64,000 nt of DNA. It comes from M3007 sp039804245 (GTDB taxonomy: Bacteria; Bacteroidota; Bacteroidia; Chitinophagales; Saprospiraceae). Numbering within the stretch: position 1 is the stretch's first letter; every line of letters begins with the position of its first letter. Below the pieces are notes generated by a model. That model ran no database searches and was not told the origin of the DNA. It was given only the letters and a program-made list of their open reading frames with translations. The position numbers and the translations under genes were made by a program. This document shows, piece by piece, positions 32,796-41,874 of this stretch. The stretch lies in contig JBDLWO010000210.1 in the NCBI GenBank assembly GCA_039804245.1, positions 6,302-70,301 on the forward strand, given 5' to 3'.

Positions 32796-35447
32796 TCAGT
32801 TCAGATAGTTTTTGATGCTATCCACGGCATCTTTCAGTCCGGCAGCATCTGTACCACCCGCTGTGGCGAAGCCGGGCTGACCGCCCCCGCCGCCTTTCAG
32901 GTATTTCTGTGCCAGTTCGCGCACCATAACACCGGCATTAAGACCCTTTTCCTTTACCAGGTTATCACTGACTTTAACCGTAAGTGACGGTTTGCCGTCT
33001 CCTGATACTACCCCGAAAGCAACAACAGCATTGCCGAGTTCCCGTTCGAGTTCCGCCGCAAGTGTCTTGACCGCATTGGCATCGTGAATAGGCAGTATCT
33101 GCGCGAGATAGTTGACACCGTTGAGTTGCTGCACCTGATTTCTGAGTCCATCGCGCAGTCCGTTGGCCTGTTCCTGAAGCAAGCGCTCTATCTGCTTCTG
33201 CAAACGCTTGTTTTCCTCCTGAAGGTCAGCCACAGCCTTGCCCGGATCTCTCGGATTTTTAAATGCATTGTCGTAGACTGACAGTCGCTCCAGCTGCTTG
33301 TCAATCCATTTTTCAGCTCCTTCGGCTGTTGTTGCCTCTATACGTCGCACACCGGCAGCTACAGCCGTCTCGGCCGTAACCCTGAACAGTCCGATCTGAC
33401 CAGTATTTTTCACATGGCAGCCACCGCACAACTCACGCGAATATCCAGGGTCAAATGTGATCATCCTGACTGTCTCTCCGTATTTTTCACCGAAAAGCAT
33501 CATAGCTCCCGCCTTTTTTGCCTCTTCTATGGGCAAGCTGCGGGCCTCTTCCAGCGTAATATTTTCCCTGATTTTTCTGTTTACGATCGCCTCGATACGG
33601 GAAATTTCCTCATCTGATACTTTCTGGAAGTGCTGGAAGTCGAAGCGGAGTGTCTGGTCATCCAGATATGATCCTTTCTGCTGTACGTGTGTGCCCAGTA
33701 CCTGACGAAGCGCCGCATGCAGCAGGTGGGTAGCCGAGTGGTTATTTTCGGTCAGACGGCGCTTTCGCTCGTCCACCCTGCAAACCACAGCAGGAGTGTC
33801 CATATTATCAGGCAATTGCTCCAGTATGTGTATAACCAGGTTGTTCTCTTTTTTGGTGTCGAGTACGCGAACGCGTTCATCACCAAAAGTCATATAGCCG
33901 GTGTCTCCAACCTGACCGCCACCCTCCGGATAAAACGGAGTACGGTTGAGTACAATCTGATACTGCGGTTGGTCTTTCACTTTTACCGTGCGGTACTTGG
34001 TGACATAGCTGTTTTCTGTCTCAAGCTCATCGTAGCCCACAAAGGCGACGTCCGACTCGTCGCGAAGCACCATCCAGTCACCAACCTGTTTGGCAGCATC
34101 CTTGCGCGAACGGGCCTTCTGCTCAGCCAGAGCCTGTGTGAATCCCTCTTCATCTACAGCAAGCCCCTTTTCACGCGCCAGCAGACGGGTAAGGTCTATC
34201 GGGAAACCATACGTATCAAGCAATTCGAATGCCTGAGTGCCGGCAACTGTTTTGTCTTTTATTTCAAGTTGATCGAAACGCTTCAGGCCTGACTCCAGGG
34301 TTCTGAGGAAAGATTTTTCCTCTTCCAGCAGCACCCTGACGATGAAGTCCTGCTGCGCTTCCAGCTCCGGAAATATATCATTCATTTCTCTGGCTAGTAC
34401 CGGGAAAAGACGATAAAGCACTGGCTCTCTCAACTCAAGAAATGAATAATAGTAACGAACGCCCCGTCGAAGTATACGCCGGATAACGTATCCGGCACCT
34501 GTATTGGATGGCAGCTCTCCGTCGGCAATGGCAAAACTCACCGCCCGGAGGTGATCGGCTACCACGCGCATGGCTATATCTTTTTTCAGTGTAGCCGGAT
34601 CAGCACCCGTATTGGGATAAGTATCCTGATATTTGTGTCCGCACAGGTCGCCCAGCAGATTGAACAGTGGCAACCACAAATCAGTAGCGTAATTGGAGGT
34701 TGTTTGCTGAACCGCGCGGCAAAGGCGCTCGAAACCCATACCCGTGTCAACCGATTTGGCCGGCAACTCTTCGAGGGAACCGTCTGCCTTGCGCACAAAC
34801 TGCATAAACACGTTATTCCACACCTCTATCACGTTAGGGTCATCGGCATTCACCAGGGTGCGCCCGTCCACACGTGCGCGCTCATCTTCCGAACGCAGGT
34901 CAACATGAATTTCAGAACAGGGGCCACATGGACCGGTGTCTCCCATTTCCCAGAAATTCTCTTTTTTCCCGAAACGAAGGATACGGTCGGTCGGTAACAT
35001 GGTACTCCAAACATCATACGCCTCCTGATCAAAAGGCACTCCTTCTGCTTCATTTCCGGCAAAAACCGATACATAAAGCCGGTCCTTGGGTATTTTGTAA
35101 ACATCCGTCAGCAACTCCCACGACCAGCGGAGAGCATCCTGCTTGAAGTAGTCGCCAAACGACCAGTTGCCCAGCATCTCAAACATGGTGTGGTGATACC
35201 CATCGAACCCGACATCCTCGAGGTCGTTATGCTTTCCGCTTACCCGCAGGCATTTCTGTGTATCAGCTATACGTTTGGATGGCGGCGTCTGGTTGCCAAG
35301 GAAAAAATCCTTGAGCGGCGCCATACCTGAATTGATGAACATCAGCGTAGGGTCGCTCTTGGCAACCATAGGTGCAGATGGTATAATTTTATGCCCTTTG
35401 GAGGCAAAAAAATCGAGAAACTGACGGCGTATTTGTCGCGAAGTCAT
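32796..35447 (-). CDS. alaS: Alanyl-tRNA synthetase
   Basis: AlaRS charges tRNA-Ala and edits mischarged serine and glycine. The 883-aa protein has the class II catalytic domain with F-F-x-K/S-x-G-H at the start (F-F-A-S-K-G-H), the editing domain with H-S-A-T-H-L-L-H and C-G-G-C-H, and the C-terminal DHHA1-type C-Ala domain with G-G-G-G-G-Q-P-G. All zinc/editing ligands are present. It ends at the shared hairpin with trxA and follows a DUF4293 gene. Confidence 0.98.
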   Translation of the reverse strand: MTSRQIRRQFLDFFASKGHKIIPSAPMVAKSDPTLMFINSGMAPLKDFFLGNQTPPSKRIADTQKCLRVSGKHNDLEDVGFDGYHHTMFEMLGNWSFGDYFKQDALRWSWELLTDVYKIPKDRLYVSVFAGNEAEGVPFDQEAYDVWSTMLPTDRILRFGKKENFWEMGDTGPCGPCSEIHVDLRSEDERARVDGRTLVNADDPNVIEVWNNVFMQFVRKADGSLEELPAKSVDTGMGFERLCRAVQQTTSNYATDLWLPLFNLLGDLCGHKYQDTYPNTGADPATLKKDIAMRVVADHLRAVSFAIADGELPSNTGAGYVIRRILRRGVRYYYSFLELREPVLYRLFPVLAREMNDIFPELEAQQDFIVRVLLEEEKSFLRTLESGLKRFDQLEIKDKTVAGTQAFELLDTYGFPIDLTRLLAREKGLAVDEEGFTQALAEQKARSRKDAAKQVGDWMVLRDESDVAFVGYDELETENSYVTKYRTVKVKDQPQYQIVLNRTPFYPEGGGQVGDTGYMTFGDERVRVLDTKKENNLVIHILEQLPDNMDTPAVVCRVDERKRRLTENNHSATHLLHAALRQVLGTHVQQKGSYLDDQTLRFDFQHFQKVSDEEISRIEAIVNRKIRENITLEEARSLPIEEAKKAGAMMLFGEKYGETVRMITFDPGYSRELCGGCHVKNTGQIGLFRVTAETAVAAGVRRIEATTAEGAEKWIDKQLERLSVYDNAFKNPRDPGKAVADLQEENKRLQKQIERLLQEQANGLRDGLRNQVQQLNGVNYLAQILPIHDANAVKTLAAELERELGNAVVAFGVVSGDGKPSLTVKVSDNLVKEKGLNAGVMVRELAQKYLKGGGGGQPGFATAGGTDAAGLKDAVDSIKNYLN

Positions 35448-35480
35448 CTATTGACAGTTATATTCAGTTAATAAACGGAG

Positions 35481-35921
35481 TTATCTGAGCCGGTCAGATG
35501 ATCTGACAAGTTCCTCATCTTTTCTTATAAATCTGTTGGCTATCCACATAAGCAGCACTGAAAACGCAGGCAGAGCGATACCAGGCTGATAATGGATATT
35601 CACCACCTCAGATCCCGCTTCCTGTATGATGATGAAGCACTGGGTGGCAACGCTTACCGCAAGTACGGCTCCGGCAAAAATAGCCAGCGTTGTAATACGA
35701 GACTGCGCCGGACGGTTCCTGTAAAGGAATATGGCTATCAATGCGAGTGTGAATGCCAGACCGGTGTTGATTTGTAACCCAATACGGTCGTTTACGCTGA
35801 ATACGCCATCACTGAAGGAACCGGAAAGCCCCGACGCGGACTGCGCGTAAGGTAATAAGAACTGTAATCCCAGCGCAACAGCCGCCAGGAACAGCAAAAC
35901 GGTTTGAATACGTTGAATCAT
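35481..35921 (-). CDS. DUF4293-family membrane protein
   Basis: The 146-aa protein starts with the characteristic M-I-Q-R-I-Q-T-V and has four transmembrane segments (about residues 8-25, 50-70, 78-98 and 113-130). This family is found mainly in Bacteroidota and has no known function. It has its own -7 element 25 nt upstream and ends 33 nt before alaS, so alaS may be co-transcribed with it. Confidence 0.85.
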   Translation of the reverse strand: MIQRIQTVLLFLAAVALGLQFLLPYAQSASGLSGSFSDGVFSVNDRIGLQINTGLAFTLALIAIFLYRNRPAQSRITTLAIFAGAVLAVSVATQCFIIIQEAGSEVVNIHYQPGIALPAFSVLLMWIANRFIRKDEELVRSSDRLR

Positions 35922-35945
35922 GTAAATGCGGTTTTGTTACCGCCG

Positions 35946-35953
35946 CAAAAGTA
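35946..35953 (-). promoter_or_regulatory. -7 promoter element for the DUF4293 gene
   Basis: Minus-strand TACTTTTG matches TAnnTTTG exactly. Confidence 0.6.
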
Positions 35954-35997
35954 CGGTGATTTGATGTGAAATGCGCTGTATGTATGAACGACTAAAC

Positions 35998-36228
35998 TTA
36001 GCCGGTAATCGGATGTATCTTCGACATGGTATAGGCGAACACACCGAAAAGCACACTTCCAATGACAAGGCCGAGTGACATCGGGCGGTCATCGCTGGTT
36101 TTATACATAAATATACCGGCAACAAGCCCCGCAGGAGCCAGTAAATACCAGATAATTACATACTGTAATACAGCGAATACACCGAATACGCCAAGCGTTC
36201 TGATGAGTGCGGGAATAACTTTGCTCAT
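35998..36228 (-). CDS. Small membrane protein, 76 aa
   Basis: Two hydrophobic segments (about residues 10-38 and 50-68) are joined by a short polar hairpin with T-S-D-D-R-P. I do not recognise a family. The ATG at 36228 and even hydrophobic pattern argue for a real gene, but with no promoter motif seen. About 130 nt of empty DNA separates it from the Crp-type regulator upstream. Confidence 0.6.
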   Translation of the reverse strand: MSKVIPALIRTLGVFGVFAVLQYVIIWYLLAPAGLVAGIFMYKTSDDRPMSLGLVIGSVLFGVFAYTMSKIHPITG

Positions 36229-36358
36229 GTATGTGCGATGTTGATGCCGGTTCAGGACTTTCTGCTGGTGGCAAATTGAGCGTTTTTGGACCCGATGTGA
36301 ATATCCCTGACAGGCTTTTGTTTGAAAACAGGCTCAAATATCTAAAAAAAACGAATCC

Positions 36359-37063
36359 CTATATATCTCCTATTGAATGAAACAGTGCGTTTCTGTCCTT
36401 TATCCGCATGGTTCTGCCACGAGCAGCCACCCAGCCATTGCTCTTGAACTCTCCCAGTGTACGTACAGTTGTTTCTATGGTAGCTCCTATCATATCTGCC
36501 AGGTCTGTCCTTGAAAACAGAATAGTGGCTGGCTCCCGGCCCATTCCACCGAATTGTTTATCCAGAAACAACAGCCCGATGGCAAGGCGAACTCTGACCG
36601 GAAATCTCGCCAGATAAACAGTTCTGTTCACCCAGGCGGAAAATTCCTGACTGAGGGTCTGCAAAAGATTGTACGAAAAGTCCTGATGGTTTCTCACTAG
36701 TCGGAGAAAATCTTCCGTTGGAATGAAGGCGGTTTCGGTAACGCCGATGGCAATTCCTTCTATCGGGTACTGTTCCGATGTAAAATTCTGACGGTACCCC
36801 ATCCAGTCGCCAGGCTTGTACACGTAAACCAGCTGTCTGTGTCCGCCTGGTGTAGTACTTGAAATTTTTACAAGACCCGATTTCAACCTGTAAATTCCGC
36901 GTGGAACCGCCCCCTGTTCGTAAAGTATATCCCCGTCCCGAAAGTACCTGGGCTCTGATACTCTTTCAATGGCCTCCAGTGTGGCTGCAGAAAGTCCGTT
37001 TGTCACCAGGTCATGGTGAAAAGACACAGACTCTACTAATCTGCCGATAGACTCAGTATGCAT
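36359..37063 (-). CDS. Crp/Fnr-family transcriptional regulator
   Basis: The 234-aa protein has an N-terminal cyclic-nucleotide-binding-like barrel (I-L-Y-E-Q-G-A-V-P-R-G-I-Y-R-L near residue 48) and a C-terminal helix-turn-helix (S-R-T-D-L-A-D-M-I-G-A-T-I-E-T-T-V-R-T-L). There is no N-terminal cysteine set, so it is not an iron-sulfur FNR; the effector is unknown. It is the last gene after gldG and the monooxygenase-fold protein on the minus strand, 31 nt after the latter. Confidence 0.92.
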   Translation of the reverse strand: MHTESIGRLVESVSFHHDLVTNGLSAATLEAIERVSEPRYFRDGDILYEQGAVPRGIYRLKSGLVKISSTTPGGHRQLVYVYKPGDWMGYRQNFTSEQYPIEGIAIGVTETAFIPTEDFLRLVRNHQDFSYNLLQTLSQEFSAWVNRTVYLARFPVRVRLAIGLLFLDKQFGGMGREPATILFSRTDLADMIGATIETTVRTLGEFKSNGWVAARGRTMRIKDRNALFHSIGDI

Positions 37064-37094
37064 AAGACGATTTTACTGCGGATTATTAAAAAAA

Positions 37095-37391
37095 TCAGGG
37101 CGTGTCTAATATTTCCAGCGACCAGGCTTTCGGTTTATCTGAAAACAAAACTTTGGTTTTAACCCACGTTTCTGAAAATAGTTCCGAATTTCTGTAATTG
37201 TTCAGCGCTGTTTCTTCTTCCCAGTAACTCAGTGTGAATAACACATTCGGTTGCCGGATATCCCGGAGCAATTCCATGTGCAGACAACCGGGGAACGCTC
37301 TTATTTTCTGTTTGCTCTGATCAAAAACATCCCTGATGAAGTTGTCCACCTCTTCCTCCCGGAAGGTCATTTTCACTATGCGCTTTATCAT
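37095..37391 (-). CDS. Antibiotic biosynthesis monooxygenase (ABM)-fold protein
   Basis: The 98-aa protein looks like a dimeric ferredoxin-like ABM-domain protein (M-T-F-R-E-E-E-V near residue 8, F-P-G-C-L-H-M-E-L, S-Y-W-E-E-E-T-A-L-N-N-Y-R). Such proteins include quinol monooxygenases and haem-degrading enzymes, but many have no known reaction. The ATG at 37391 lies 2 nt after the gldG stop; the earlier alternative is TTG. Translational coupling to gldG is likely. Confidence 0.82.
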   Translation of the reverse strand: MIKRIVKMTFREEEVDNFIRDVFDQSKQKIRAFPGCLHMELLRDIRQPNVLFTLSYWEEETALNNYRNSELFSETWVKTKVLFSDKPKAWSLEILDTP

Positions 37392-37393
37392 GA

Positions 37394-39097
37394 TCAACGG
37401 GCATATTTTCTTTTTCTGCGCCAGTTGAAAGTCCAGCCAAGCAAGGCGAGGAGCAGTAACGGCACACCAACATTGATTCCCTTCCAGAAATTACCCTCCT
37501 CCCGGGCTCTTACAGTGTCAAGTAACCTGAGTTTTACTTCCTTGGTGCGGGCTTCTATTACCCCGGTAGGATCTATCAGGTATTCCACGGCGTTCAGGAG
37601 CAGGTCCTTGTTGGCATAGGTAGCTCCATCCATGTGGTTGTATCCCAATGGTAACCACTGCTTTTCCTCTGCATTACGCACATGATTGGCAGCTACATCA
37701 CCATCGCTGATTATCAGCATACGAGTGGACACACTGGCGTTTTTAAACGTCAGCCCAAGCTGTTCCAGTCCCGACAGCATTTCCCCCGATACGCGATTCT
37801 CGTACGCAGAAGGGAATATACCCTCCAGCAACAGTCCTACTGTCTGTTTCCCCTTGTCGAATTTTTCAGGATCCGGCTGATATTTCAATATCTCAAAGTT
37901 CAGATCTATCGGACTGAACTGGAGCCTGCTATACCGGCTGGTGGTCAAAACCGGTGTCTTTTTTACCGGCGTTTTTGTGCGTATGGTATCTATGGAAGAA
38001 CAGAATCTCAAATCAACACGGTCAAGGTTCTTCACAATAGGGTGCTCGCTCGCGGGTAACACCGCCGGATGATAATACCACGGAAAAGGCGCAAACTGGG
38101 GCGAGTTTCCTACCTGACCCACCACGAGCTTGATCTTGCTGCATTCCAGATCGAGTACCAGATCGGGCTGTATCCGGGCACCATATTTGAACAACATGTC
38201 CTCTATGTTCAGCGGGTAGTCCGATGGTACAAATCTGCTGGTTAATTGCATGGAATCCAGACTTGCACTTAGCCTGTCTATCAACCACAAAACGCGCCCG
38301 CCATTCATGATGTACTGGTCTATCTTGAACTTGTCCTTCTCGGAGAAGGTCAGGGTCGGCTTGGCTATAATCAGCAGCGCACAGTCTTCGGGTTTAACCT
38401 GTATTACCGAATCGAGGCTGATGCGGTCGGTATCGTAAAATGCCCGAAGGCTCCTGTCGAGGTCTGCCACCCTGGTTTCATCGAGCTCTCCATGCCCTTT
38501 GGTAAACAGGATAACAGGCCGTGCCGGCGCCAGTATTTTTTTGATCGCATTGGCAAATTTATACTCCAGCAGGGTAACGGAGTTGTTGATAACTTCCTCT
38601 GGCGACAGGCTGGCCGATTCGTTCTCCAGCAGTTTTACTACCACTTGTCTGCTGCCAAACCGGAAAATCGCGAACGGATATATCAGTTTCTGCGTGGTTT
38701 CTCCCTGGTCTGCCACCCGCAGGTTTACAGGCTGTATTCCGATTTCCGCCAGTGCTTTTCTCCGGCCGTTCACTTCGTCCAGACTACCCGCCGATGGATC
38801 TTCAAAGCGGTAATCAAGGTAGCCTGTTTCTGAACGAAAATCGTCGAGCATCTCCCGGGTAGCTGTTTGCAAACGCTTGAATCCGGCCGGAAATTCGCCG
38901 TCGAGCAGAATTTGCACATAAACCTGGTCGTTCAACCCGCGCAATAATTCTCGCGTAGGTTGAGTGAGGGTGAAACGCTTTTCTTCCGTAAGGTCGAAAT
39001 GGGTGTAGAATATGTTGGCCAGTATGTTGACAAACAGGAGTATGCCACAGAAAAGACCGAATTGTAATAGTGACTGCGTGCGTTTGGAACGACTCAT
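37394..39097 (-). CDS. gldG: Gliding-motility ABC transporter component GldG
   Basis: The 567-aa protein has an N-terminal membrane helix (about residues 12-32), a long periplasmic ABC_transp_aux-type domain (L-T-E-E-K-R-F-T-L near residue 38, then V-I-L-F-T-K-G-H-G-E-L-D and G-G-R-V-L-W-L-I-D) and a C-terminal helix ending in basic R-R-K-R-K. With GldF and GldA it forms an ABC transporter required for gliding in some Bacteroidota. Unusually, gldF is not adjacent: the preceding gene is a trehalase, with an ATGA overlap of start and stop. A -7 element lies in the trehalase 3' end. A permease-less GldG-like protein of other function is possible. Confidence 0.87.
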   Translation of the reverse strand: MSRSKRTQSLLQFGLFCGILLFVNILANIFYTHFDLTEEKRFTLTQPTRELLRGLNDQVYVQILLDGEFPAGFKRLQTATREMLDDFRSETGYLDYRFEDPSAGSLDEVNGRRKALAEIGIQPVNLRVADQGETTQKLIYPFAIFRFGSRQVVVKLLENESASLSPEEVINNSVTLLEYKFANAIKKILAPARPVILFTKGHGELDETRVADLDRSLRAFYDTDRISLDSVIQVKPEDCALLIIAKPTLTFSEKDKFKIDQYIMNGGRVLWLIDRLSASLDSMQLTSRFVPSDYPLNIEDMLFKYGARIQPDLVLDLECSKIKLVVGQVGNSPQFAPFPWYYHPAVLPASEHPIVKNLDRVDLRFCSSIDTIRTKTPVKKTPVLTTSRYSRLQFSPIDLNFEILKYQPDPEKFDKGKQTVGLLLEGIFPSAYENRVSGEMLSGLEQLGLTFKNASVSTRMLIISDGDVAANHVRNAEEKQWLPLGYNHMDGATYANKDLLLNAVEYLIDPTGVIEARTKEVKLRLLDTVRAREEGNFWKGINVGVPLLLLALLGWTFNWRRKRKYAR

Positions 39098-40611
39098 TTC
39101 TTGAGTGAATTTGGAGGGCAAAGATACGGTAAGGCAAGGTAAACGCCGTTAGTCCAGCCAAATCCGTCCTGGTTGGGGTATTCCCCGCCTCCACCCGGCT
39201 GATTCAGATCCAAAACGTTGTATTTTTCCATCATTTTACCAGTATCTGCATAGATTTTCTCGTTCAGACTGCGCCAGTTTTTTCTGATTCTGTCGGCAAG
39301 ATCGGTATAACCATATTGCATGAGCCCCTTGCATGCCATGTACTGCAAGGGCGCCCAACCGTTGGGCGCATCCCACTGTTGCCCGGTAGTCAGGGTGGTG
39401 GTTACCAAACCACCCGGACATAAAAACTTATCCTCGAGATGACGGGCTACCGAGGCAGCCTGTGCTTCTGTAGCTATCCCGAAAAACAGCGGAAATACAC
39501 CAGCCAATGTCCAGATACCGGTTCTGCCACCCTTCGTATGGTTGTAATCAAAGAAAAATCCTTTTTCATCGTCCCAGAAATAATCCTGAATAGCCTGTCG
39601 GCGCTTTCTGGTGCGCTCCTTGAATACATCGGCCGGCACCCGATCTGGTTGCTGACGGTATATATGTAATAACGTTTTTTCCAGGAAGTATAGCAGACAA
39701 TTCAGATCTACCGGAAGTATATCGGTAGTTTGTATGGTTTCGAGCCGGTGTGGATCGGCCAGCCACCTGCTGCTGAAGTCCCAGCCCGATTCGGCAGCTG
39801 CGCGAATATGGCGGTATGTTTCTTCAGCAGGCTTTTCAACTTTTTTTGCCGTAAGTACATCTTCGGAATAAGCCTCGGGCCGGGGCTCCGGCCTGTCATC
39901 CCAGTACCGGTTCAGATATACACCACCCGGTAACGCAACCAGTCGCCTGTGTGAAAAAAACTCTGCTGTATTACTCTCTCCCGACATCCAGAATTCGTAT
40001 TCACGCTCCAGTTCGGGACGGTAACGCATCAGGATTTCAGCACCTTTCATCTCTGATAACAAATTTACCATCAGGGAAAAAAAAGGAGGCTGAGAACGAC
40101 TCAGGTAGTAGGTTCTGTTTCCATTCGGGATGAACCCGAGATGATCTGTCAGAAAAGCAAAGTTATCCACCATGTTCTGCACAATTTCCTCTCTTCCGGA
40201 AATTTGCAAGCCCAGCATGGTGAAATAGCTGTCCCAGTAATATATCTCCCGGAAGCGTCCGCCGGGTACAACATACGGGTGCGGAAGCGGAATCAGGGTG
40301 GATGTTTCGTCTGTAATACCCGGTGGCCGGAGCAACACATTCCAGAGTTGTTCAATATGCTGATTGATGAGTTTTCCGGCGGCCATATAGCCCGTTTCAG
40401 GAACTTCCGGAGCAGAAAAGTGCCGCGACAAAAAGGTGTCCAGGTCAAATCCGGGCACTGTTTTTTCTGCTTCGTAGGCCCGGAATATGGCATCAGGAGC
40501 CGCCTTCGGTATGCAGTCAACAAAAAATTTGGAATCCGCAAACATCCCGCTGTTCTGTACGTCCTCGTACAACGGCGAAAGGGTGGTTATATCAAAATAC
40601 TCATTGACCAT
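39094..40611 (-). CDS. Trehalase (GH37)
   Basis: The 505-aa protein hydrolyses trehalose to two glucoses. GH37 signatures are present: P-G-G-R-F-R-E-I-Y-Y-W-D-S-Y near residue 115 and Q-W-D-A-P-N-G-W-A-P-L late in the chain, with R-A-A-A-E-S-G-W-D-F-S-S-R-W between. No signal peptide is present, so it is cytoplasmic (TreF-like). It lies 28 nt after an MFS transporter gene, which may supply trehalose, and overlaps gldG by four bases. Confidence 0.94.
   Translation of the reverse strand: MVNEYFDITTLSPLYEDVQNSGMFADSKFFVDCIPKAAPDAIFRAYEAEKTVPGFDLDTFLSRHFSAPEVPETGYMAAGKLINQHIEQLWNVLLRPPGITDETSTLIPLPHPYVVPGGRFREIYYWDSYFTMLGLQISGREEIVQNMVDNFAFLTDHLGFIPNGNRTYYLSRSQPPFFSLMVNLLSEMKGAEILMRYRPELEREYEFWMSGESNTAEFFSHRRLVALPGGVYLNRYWDDRPEPRPEAYSEDVLTAKKVEKPAEETYRHIRAAAESGWDFSSRWLADPHRLETIQTTDILPVDLNCLLYFLEKTLLHIYRQQPDRVPADVFKERTRKRRQAIQDYFWDDEKGFFFDYNHTKGGRTGIWTLAGVFPLFFGIATEAQAASVARHLEDKFLCPGGLVTTTLTTGQQWDAPNGWAPLQYMACKGLMQYGYTDLADRIRKNWRSLNEKIYADTGKMMEKYNVLDLNQPGGGGEYPNQDGFGWTNGVYLALPYLCPPNSLKK
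39119..39126 (-). promoter_or_regulatory. Internal -7 promoter element for gldG
   Basis: Minus-strand TATCTTTG matches TAnnTTTG within the last codons of the trehalase gene, 22 nt before the gldG ATG. It would allow gldG to be expressed apart from the sugar genes. Confidence 0.4.
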
Positions 40612-40639
40612 ATATTTTTTTTCTGGTCTGAAAATAGCG

Positions 40640-41872
40640 TCAGGAGGCCCGATCGCGATGCAATTTCCGGAAAAAATAGAGTCCGATCAGCACTGCCGTT
40701 ATCGGAAAAAGGGAAAAATAAAACGCTTTCTCTCCTCCAAAGCGACCAAATATGTGTCCGGTAATGATAGAACCCGTGGTACCGCCCAGTGCGGAAAATA
40801 CAATAATCAGTCCAGACATCAGTCCCTGCTGTTGCCTGGGAAGACCGCTCAGTATCAGTGAATTGATAGCAGGATAGATAGGCGCCAGAAAAAACCCGAT
40901 CATGGGAAAAACAAACGCCGCCAGCGGTGTATCCCCCCACCCTGTGGCTGTTGATCCGTCCACCCCTGATGAAAGCGGTATGGCTGTAAACACCAGTGCA
41001 GCGGCAAGAAGCAAACAGGCGTTCAGTACGACAAACCAGTTCAGGCGCTTCATAACAAATCCGGCCAGGGCACGACCGAGAGCGGTGCCGCCCGCCATGA
41101 TACTGGCCATTTGTATGCTCAGCGTTGTGGGCAATTGCAAAACCTTGCTGTTGAAAGTCGGCAACCAGCTCATGATACTCTGCTCGATGAGTACATAGAA
41201 AAAAGCACACAGGATAAATACAAGTACCAAAGGAACAGCAAGCAACCGGAACATGGCCGTGATGTCAGCCAGGCCCGCCTCTTTTTCAGCTGGTTTCGCC
41301 TGTGTCTCGTCGAGCGGTGCCGTCAGCAACAGAAAAAATGCCGCAAGGGTGATAGCCCCGAGCAGCCAATATACATTCATCCAGGATGTACTCGCCGGAT
41401 TGGCATCATCGGCAAAAGCACTGAACACAAAATAGCCGGATAATACGCCTGTCATGAATACAGCCTCCACAAAGTTCATCAGACTGATATGTTCCTTTTC
41501 GTCTTTGGTAATCAGGCCGATAGTACCGAATACCGACATCTTGATCAGCGCAAAACCCGATCCTGCCGCTGCAAACAGCAGTTTGGCAGCCCAAAATGAT
41601 GGTACCAGAGGAATCAGAAAGCAAACTGCACTCACAAAACCCAGCGATATGAGCATGGAGCGTTTGTAGCCAATCCGGGTAATAAACGATGAAAGCAGAA
41701 AGGATACAGCCGCAACAGACAAATCCTTGAAGGCCTCCAGCACCGAAGCAGAGCCTTCTGTTACCCCGAAGTTGTTCTGAACCTGCAGAATGACCGTTCC
41801 CACGCTGTTCAGCAGGATAGCGAACACAAAATAATTGAGGAAAAGCGACGCTTTTATCTGCCAGTGGCGCAT
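40640..41872 (-). CDS. MFS transporter, probable sugar permease
   Basis: The 410-aa protein has about 12 transmembrane segments and an MFS loop (S-F-I-T-R-I-G-Y-K-R-S-M between helices 2 and 3). The overall pattern resembles the fucose/glucose-type FHS permeases. Because trehalase follows by 28 nt, trehalose is the most likely substrate (inference from context). It starts 2 nt after the thiolase stop. Confidence 0.85.
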   Translation of the reverse strand: MRHWQIKASLFLNYFVFAILLNSVGTVILQVQNNFGVTEGSASVLEAFKDLSVAAVSFLLSSFITRIGYKRSMLISLGFVSAVCFLIPLVPSFWAAKLLFAAAGSGFALIKMSVFGTIGLITKDEKEHISLMNFVEAVFMTGVLSGYFVFSAFADDANPASTSWMNVYWLLGAITLAAFFLLLTAPLDETQAKPAEKEAGLADITAMFRLLAVPLVLVFILCAFFYVLIEQSIMSWLPTFNSKVLQLPTTLSIQMASIMAGGTALGRALAGFVMKRLNWFVVLNACLLLAAALVFTAIPLSSGVDGSTATGWGDTPLAAFVFPMIGFFLAPIYPAINSLILSGLPRQQQGLMSGLIIVFSALGGTTGSIITGHIFGRFGGEKAFYFSLFPITAVLIGLYFFRKLHRDRAS

Positions 41873-41874
41873 AA

